Shown here: positions 32,834 through 36,779 of the stretch, piece after piece
Numbering within the stretch: position 1 is the stretch's first letter
How the letters are laid out: each line of letters opens with the position of its first letter
Source: Syntrophus aciditrophicus
Lineage (GTDB): Bacteria; Desulfobacterota; Syntrophia; Syntrophales; UBA5619
Assembly: GCA_020722315.1 (NCBI GenBank)
Contig: DYLD01000011.1
Span: 1-36,779 of the forward strand
Reading direction: 5' to 3'
Length of the DNA stretch: 36,779 nt
Program-made: the position numbers and the translations under genes
Notes under the pieces: generated by a model
What the model was told of the DNA's origin: nothing
The model's input: only the letters and a program-made list of their open reading frames with translations
Database searches by the model: none

Positions 32834-33679
32834 TCATGAACTGCCGTAGCTGTGCAACCCGGCAAGTATCAGATTGACGCCGAGGTAGCAGAACAGCGTC
32901 GCCGCGAAACCGACAATCGAAAGGACGGCCGCCTTCTTCCCCATCCACCCCCTGGTGATCCGGGCGTGGAGATACGCCGCATAGATAAACCAGACGATCA
33001 GAGACCATGTCTCCTTCGGGTCCCAGCTCCAGTATGACCCCCACGCGACGTTCGCCCAGAAGGCGCCCGTTACGATTCCGATCGTCAAAAGCGGAAACCC
33101 GATCGCGATCGTTTTGTAGCTTACCTCGTCAAGCGTGACAGAATCGGGAATAAAGCCCCAGAACCCTCCCGGGTTTCTTCCCGGATTTTGTTCCGACCTG
33201 ACTTTCATCAGGTAAAGAATGCTCAGGCCGAACGAGACCGCAAAGGCCGCATACCCGATAAAACACGTGATAACATGGTAGGTAAGCCAGTTGCTCTGCA
33301 GGGCGGGAATCAACGGACGAATCTCTTTCGAAGTCAATGATGCGTACGCCATGATGATAAACGGAAACGGGGAGACAAACGCCCCCATGATCCTGAGACG
33401 GAACTTTCTTTCCAGAAGGATATAGATAATTGCGACCGTCCACGCAAAAAAGACCAGGGATTCATACAGATTGGTAAGCGGGATGCGGCCGATCCCCATT
33501 TCATACGATTCGTACCAGCGCAGACCGAGGGCGGCGGTTTCGATGACGAATCCGGCAAAAAGCGTCCAGGATGCTAACCTGCCTACCCGTTGTGTCCGGA
33601 AAGACACATACGCTATGTAGAGCACCATCGCGAGAAAATAGACCAGGGTGCAGGCGTTAAAAAGAAGCGAATTGCTCAT
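32834..33679 (-). CDS. ccsA: cytochrome c biogenesis protein CcsA/ResC (System II)
   Basis: This 281-residue polytopic protein has the heme-handling tryptophan-rich motif [14 protein letters not shown] near residue 215 and conserved histidines around it. It works with ResB to bring heme to the outer face and attach it to apocytochrome c. Start ATG overlaps the resB stop by 4 nt. The presence of System II implies that the organism makes c-type cytochromes. Confidence 0.93.
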   Translation of the reverse strand: MSNSLLFNACTLVYFLAMVLYIAYVSFRTQRVGRLASWTLFAGFVIETAALGLRWYESYEMGIGRIPLTNLYESLVFFAWTVAIIYILLERKFRLRIMGAFVSPFPFIIMAYASLTSKEIRPLIPALQSNWLTYHVITCFIGYAAFAVSFGLSILYLMKVRSEQNPGRNPGGFWGFIPDSVTLDEVSYKTIAIGFPLLTIGIVTGAFWANVAWGSYWSWDPKETWSLIVWFIYAAYLHARITRGWMGKKAAVLSIVGFAATLFCYLGVNLILAGLHSYGSS

Positions 33680-35070
33680 CGGACAATCTCCTTCATAAGC
33701 CGGATGATGGCGTCGATTTCCCTTTTGTACGTGTCGCGGTTGCGGTTCGCCTTTCCGGCGATCGTAAGCTCGCTCTTGCCTTCAGCAGTAGCCTTTATAG
33801 AAACCCACAACTGCCGGTGGGAGATGAAAAAGGCCATCATAATCCCTAAAATCAGCATGATCGAACCCGTCCAGACCAAAAACTCGCCGGGGTCTTTGCT
33901 GACCTGCAGACCTGTATATTCCCTGACTACTATATTCTTGACGCGAAAAAAGTAATCCCCGCCGCGCATCCTGTCGTACCGCGGGTAGTTCTGCAAAAGC
34001 CAGACACCCCTTGCCCGGCCTTCTGGAGGGTAGATGTTTACGCCGAGCGCCGGGCCTGCATCCATCCCATTCGGGAGGACAAAATGCTCCTGATAATCCG
34101 CCGGCTCGACAGCATCGGGGATTCCTGAAACAGCCGTTCTTTCCCCGAAAAATGCGATTGCCGTCCCCCGCAGCGAGCCATCGTTGTTGATCGCTTCGAT
34201 GGTTGCCTTTTCGGGCAGCGCGCCGTAACTCGACTGAAAGAACGTAATTCCTTCGAATGTCAGAGGATCATTCACCCTGATCGTCTTTCTTATGACTTCC
34301 CGGCCGTCCTTTATCACGGAGAGATCGCTGCGGTAGTCTTTCGGTTCCCCGGTATTGTAGAACTCAACATCGAAGGCGTTGCACTTCACCTGAAAATCCA
34401 GCGCCCTGATCTTCCCCGACCGCGTCTGTAATCTTTGCAGCGTATCCCCCTCGAGCAGGTTGACATAGCCCCTGTAACCAAAAAAAGAGCCGATGATCCC
34501 GCCGAGGAAGATGATCAGGATGCTCAGATGGGTAAGAAAAAACGACAGACGGCTGTATCTCGCCTTTTCAAAGAAAAGGTGTCTGGTGCCGTCAGCGGTT
34601 ACGGTTTCGGTGTGTTTTCCGGTAAAGCGCCGGCTGACGATTCCGAGAGCCGCATCCCGGATTTTCTCCGGCGGAAGGTCATAGCAGATCGTTTCCTTGA
34701 ACGGCAGCGACCTCAGGAAGTGTTCGTCAAGGACAAGTGTTTTTTTCTTTACGCCGGCGAGGATCCCTTTATAGCGGCTGATCGTACATGCAATAAGATT
34801 GACGGCCAGAAGGACAAGGCACGAAACAAACCACCAGCTGTGGTACATGTCGAACAGACCGAGCCTGTTGAATATCTCCACGGTCAGGGGTTTGTAGTAA
34901 CGGTAATACTGCTGCAGCGGGAGACCCTGCTCAATGATCGTCCCGGCAATCGACAACGCGGCCAGAAGCAGTAAAAGAACGACAAGCAGCTTCAACGAAG
35001 AAAGAAAAGCCCACAGTGTTCGGGTTAGAGAGCGCTTTGTTTTTTTTCCCGTTTCTTCGGTTACAGACAT
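33676..35070 (-). CDS. resB: cytochrome c biogenesis protein ResB/Ccs1 (System II)
   Basis: This 464-residue protein has membrane segments near residues 28-48 ([15 protein letters not shown]), 80-98 ([14 protein letters not shown]), 180-205 ([16 protein letters not shown]) and 415-435, with a large extracytoplasmic domain between the last two, the ResB layout. [11 protein letters not shown] and [10 protein letters not shown] are typical. It pairs with CcsA in the next gene. A strong promoter with a palindrome lies just upstream. Confidence 0.92.
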   Translation of the reverse strand: MSVTEETGKKTKRSLTRTLWAFLSSLKLLVVLLLLLAALSIAGTIIEQGLPLQQYYRYYKPLTVEIFNRLGLFDMYHSWWFVSCLVLLAVNLIACTISRYKGILAGVKKKTLVLDEHFLRSLPFKETICYDLPPEKIRDAALGIVSRRFTGKHTETVTADGTRHLFFEKARYSRLSFFLTHLSILIIFLGGIIGSFFGYRGYVNLLEGDTLQRLQTRSGKIRALDFQVKCNAFDVEFYNTGEPKDYRSDLSVIKDGREVIRKTIRVNDPLTFEGITFFQSSYGALPEKATIEAINNDGSLRGTAIAFFGERTAVSGIPDAVEPADYQEHFVLPNGMDAGPALGVNIYPPEGRARGVWLLQNYPRYDRMRGGDYFFRVKNIVVREYTGLQVSKDPGEFLVWTGSIMLILGIMMAFFISHRQLWVSIKATAEGKSELTIAGKANRNRDTYKREIDAIIRLMKEIVR

Positions 35071-35095
35071 AACTTCCTTTTCATATCGACCATTT

Positions 35096-35111
35096 TAAAT
35101 GGCGCCATTTA
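35096..35111. promoter_or_regulatory. 16-bp perfect palindrome over the resB promoter
   Basis: TAAATGGCGCCATTTA is a perfect palindrome that overlaps the -10 hexamer. Outer GACCA and TGGTC arms (35088-35092 and 35116-35120) extend it as an imperfect palindrome of 33 bp. The position fits a repressor operator. Confidence 0.5.
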
Positions 35112-35136
35112 TATGTGGTCGGCTTAGTTCTGTCAA
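35108..35136 (-). promoter_or_regulatory. predicted promoter of resB-ccsA
   Basis: On the minus strand perfect TTGACA and TATAAA are 17 bp apart, with about 30 nt to the resB ATG, which is preceded by AAAAGGAAG. Confidence 0.6.
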
Positions 35137-35249
35137 GATAATTCGTTCGGCCGAATCCGCTTACCGTCAAATGCCCGTTACACCGGCCGTGAGTCCAGCC
35201 GTCTGCCGGCATCGAGATGGCGGTTGAGCTCACTTTCCTTACCGGGCAC

Positions 35250-36446
35250 TCATACGGAAAACCATTCTGCCGCCGGCGTGAGAAGGAACTTCTCCAAGGA
35301 AATGCCGTCGCCGCCGACCAGCAGTTTCCGCTTCGGCGCAAAGGCCTTGTCAAAGGCATCCATGCCGGGCATCACGATCTTGTGGGAGCCGCTCTTGACC
35401 TCGATGGCGACCAAGTCGTTGCCCGAACGGAGAATAAAATCGACTTCCCGGCCGCGCTCGCGCCAGTAGAACACCTCGATCCCCGTTGTTGAGGCGCTGT
35501 TGATCAGATGAGCGCCGACCGCCGATTCTACCAGCCGGCCCCAGAACTCCCTGTCCTTGCGGGCCTCATCGAAGGTCAGCCGCGACTGCGCACTGATGAG
35601 GGCCGTATTCAATACCTGAAGTTTGGGGCTTGACGACCGCTCGCGGACCTGGTGCCCGGCAATCTTTTGTAGCCCTGTCAGCATCCCGGCCCCGGTCAGC
35701 AGTTCCAAATAATGGGCCAACGTCGTCGTGTTGCCGGCATCCTGAAGTTGTCCGATCATTTTCTGGTACGAGAGAATTTGTCCCGAGAAGGTGCAGCCGA
35801 GCTGGAAAAGCCGCCGGAGCAGCGCGGGTTTATCGACACGCGTCAAAAGCAGGATGTCACGGGAAAGGGTCGTCTCGATGAGTGAATCAATAATGTAGCG
35901 CGACCAGCGCTGCCGGTCGTCAATCAGGCACGCCGCACCTGGATAGCCCCCGAAATAGACATAGTGTTCAAGATCCCAGCCGAAAGCCTCCTGCATCTCG
36001 GCATAAGACCAATGGGTTACGGGAAGTATCTCGAACCGCCCGGCGAGACTTTCCGTCAGCCCCCGCTGAATCAAAAGCGGCGCCGATCCCAGCAGAAGAA
36101 CCTTGAGGGAGCGTTTCTCGCGTGTATCGGCATCCCAGAGCCGTTTGACCACCTCGGACCAACCGGTCACCTTCTGGACTTCATCTAAGACGAGGATCGC
36201 CCCGCCTTTTTCTTTCGTCTCCCGATCCAGGAGCCTTCCAGTGTCCCATTGCTGTTCGATCCATGTCCGATTCTGGAGGGTGGGTTCATCCGCGGAGGCA
36301 TAGTGGACCGGAAGGGGGGTATCGTCGGCAATCTGGCGCACCAGCGTGGTCTTTCCCGTTTGCCGCGGCCCGGCGAGAACCTGGAGGAACCGGCGCGGTT
36401 CCTGCATCCTTCCGACCAAAGCCGCGTAGAGGGGGCGGTGATACAT
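35250..36446 (-). CDS. AAA ATPase of the DUF4143 family, with a PD-(D/E)xK-like end
   Basis: This 398-residue protein has Walker A AGPRQTGKTTL near residue 25, Walker B AILVLDEVQKVTGWSEVVK near 82, a sensor-like LLGSAPLLI, then the DUF4143 region (YFGGYPGA, LLTRVDKPALLRRLFQL). A C-terminal EVDFILRSGNDLVAIEVKSG matches the D-ExK pattern of restriction-like nucleases. Such stand-alone ATPases are common in bacteria and archaea, often near mobile or toxin-type loci; their function is poorly known. The gene stands alone on the minus strand. Two direct TTTACTCAA repeats lie upstream (36495-36503, 36517-36525). The rest of 36447-36779 is AT-rich and I see no gene in it. Confidence 0.88.
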   Translation of the reverse strand: MYHRPLYAALVGRMQEPRRFLQVLAGPRQTGKTTLVRQIADDTPLPVHYASADEPTLQNRTWIEQQWDTGRLLDRETKEKGGAILVLDEVQKVTGWSEVVKRLWDADTREKRSLKVLLLGSAPLLIQRGLTESLAGRFEILPVTHWSYAEMQEAFGWDLEHYVYFGGYPGAACLIDDRQRWSRYIIDSLIETTLSRDILLLTRVDKPALLRRLFQLGCTFSGQILSYQKMIGQLQDAGNTTTLAHYLELLTGAGMLTGLQKIAGHQVRERSSSPKLQVLNTALISAQSRLTFDEARKDREFWGRLVESAVGAHLINSASTTGIEVFYWRERGREVDFILRSGNDLVAIEVKSGSHKIVMPGMDAFDKAFAPKRKLLVGGDGISLEKFLLTPAAEWFSV

Positions 36447-36779
36447 CTCGTTGAATCTCCTCGGTGAATGACGTCAATAAAACCAGTTTAACAATTTACT
36501 CAATACGCTGATGAATTTTACTCAAGACCTTTCTGGATGTCAAGTGCATTCAGCAAATAGCCCAATCCTTCAAATAGCCGTTCAGCTTATCCCAAGTTCA
36601 GCGTTGTTCAAAAATAAATGTGTATAATTGAGCTGTTGTAAGACACACATCTTGCGTTTTGGCACTACATGTTAATAATCTTTACACAATCGTTTTGATC
36701 GTTTTCCCTGGTCGGTGGGGTAGATTAAGCACATCGTAAATCCGGGAATGGAAAGGTTCCGGACGGGACGATTTCCGGA

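Noticed and set aside
36495-36525. CRISPR-like direct repeats
   Set aside because: Only two 9-bp copies; no array and no cas genes.

Overview
The window is about 36.8 kb, gene-dense and of moderate GC. It looks like chromosome from a strictly anaerobic, Gram-negative, deltaproteobacterium-like organism (Desulfobacterota; a Syntrophus/Smithella-type syntroph is my best guess). The evidence is a four-subunit 2-oxoacid:ferredoxin oxidoreductase joined to NuoEFG-like flavin/iron-sulfur subunits, an anaerobic-type molybdenum hydroxylase operon, menaquinone-type UbiE/MenG, System II cytochrome c maturation (ResB/CcsA), a tandem-domain ThyX-like protein and a pst-phoU-phoR-phoB operon. Taxonomy is inference from gene content. 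No phage, IS transposase, rRNA or CRISPR array was seen.

Layout. 1-3.6 kb, plus strand: a CorA-type transporter, a double-domain ThyX-like protein and a UbiE/MenG methyltransferase. 3.8-6.2 kb, minus strand: an apparent operon thiE, zinc-ribbon protein, YcaO, ending in a terminator-like hairpin. 6.5-12.7 kb, minus strand: one long operon porC-porD-porA-porB-nuoE-nuoF-nuoG behind a recognisable promoter with a 15-bp palindrome at the predicted start site. 13.2-17.9 kb, minus strand: a CoxG-like protein, FAD subunit, [2Fe-2S] subunit and molybdopterin subunit of a xanthine dehydrogenase-family enzyme, then a small zinc-finger-like protein. 17.9-24.1 kb, minus strand: pstC-pstA-pstB-phoU-phoR-phoB, with no pstS in the window, behind a clear three-unit Pho box. 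24.2-26.7 kb, plus: tex. 26.7-27.2 kb, minus: a MaoC-like hydratase. 27.7-29.2 kb, plus: serS followed by tRNA-Ser(UGA). 29.3-32.8 kb, plus: a NEW3-domain membrane protein, an ABC ATPase, an ABC-2 permease and an NrfJ-like lipoprotein. 32.8-35.1 kb, minus: resB-ccsA. 35.2-36.4 kb, minus: a DUF4143-type ATPase.

How genes work together. The por-nuoEFG operon would oxidise a 2-oxoacid (pyruvate is the likeliest) with CoA, pass electrons to ferredoxin-type clusters and exchange them with NAD(P)H through the NuoF-like flavin subunit, or run in reverse for pyruvate synthesis. The pst/pho block is a phosphate-uptake and signalling unit whose own Pho box would close an autoregulatory loop through PhoB. 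SerRS sits directly upstream of one of its own substrate tRNAs.

The least expected signal is a family of dispersed intergenic elements. There are three complete copies (near 13.0-13.2, 23.77-23.95 and 27.27-27.47 kb) and one half copy (near 6.29-6.35 kb). Each complete copy is about 190-205 bp, folds back on itself over nearly its whole length, has similar ends and carries a conserved asymmetric central loop. The stem arms vary between copies yet still pair. They match no named element that I recognise.
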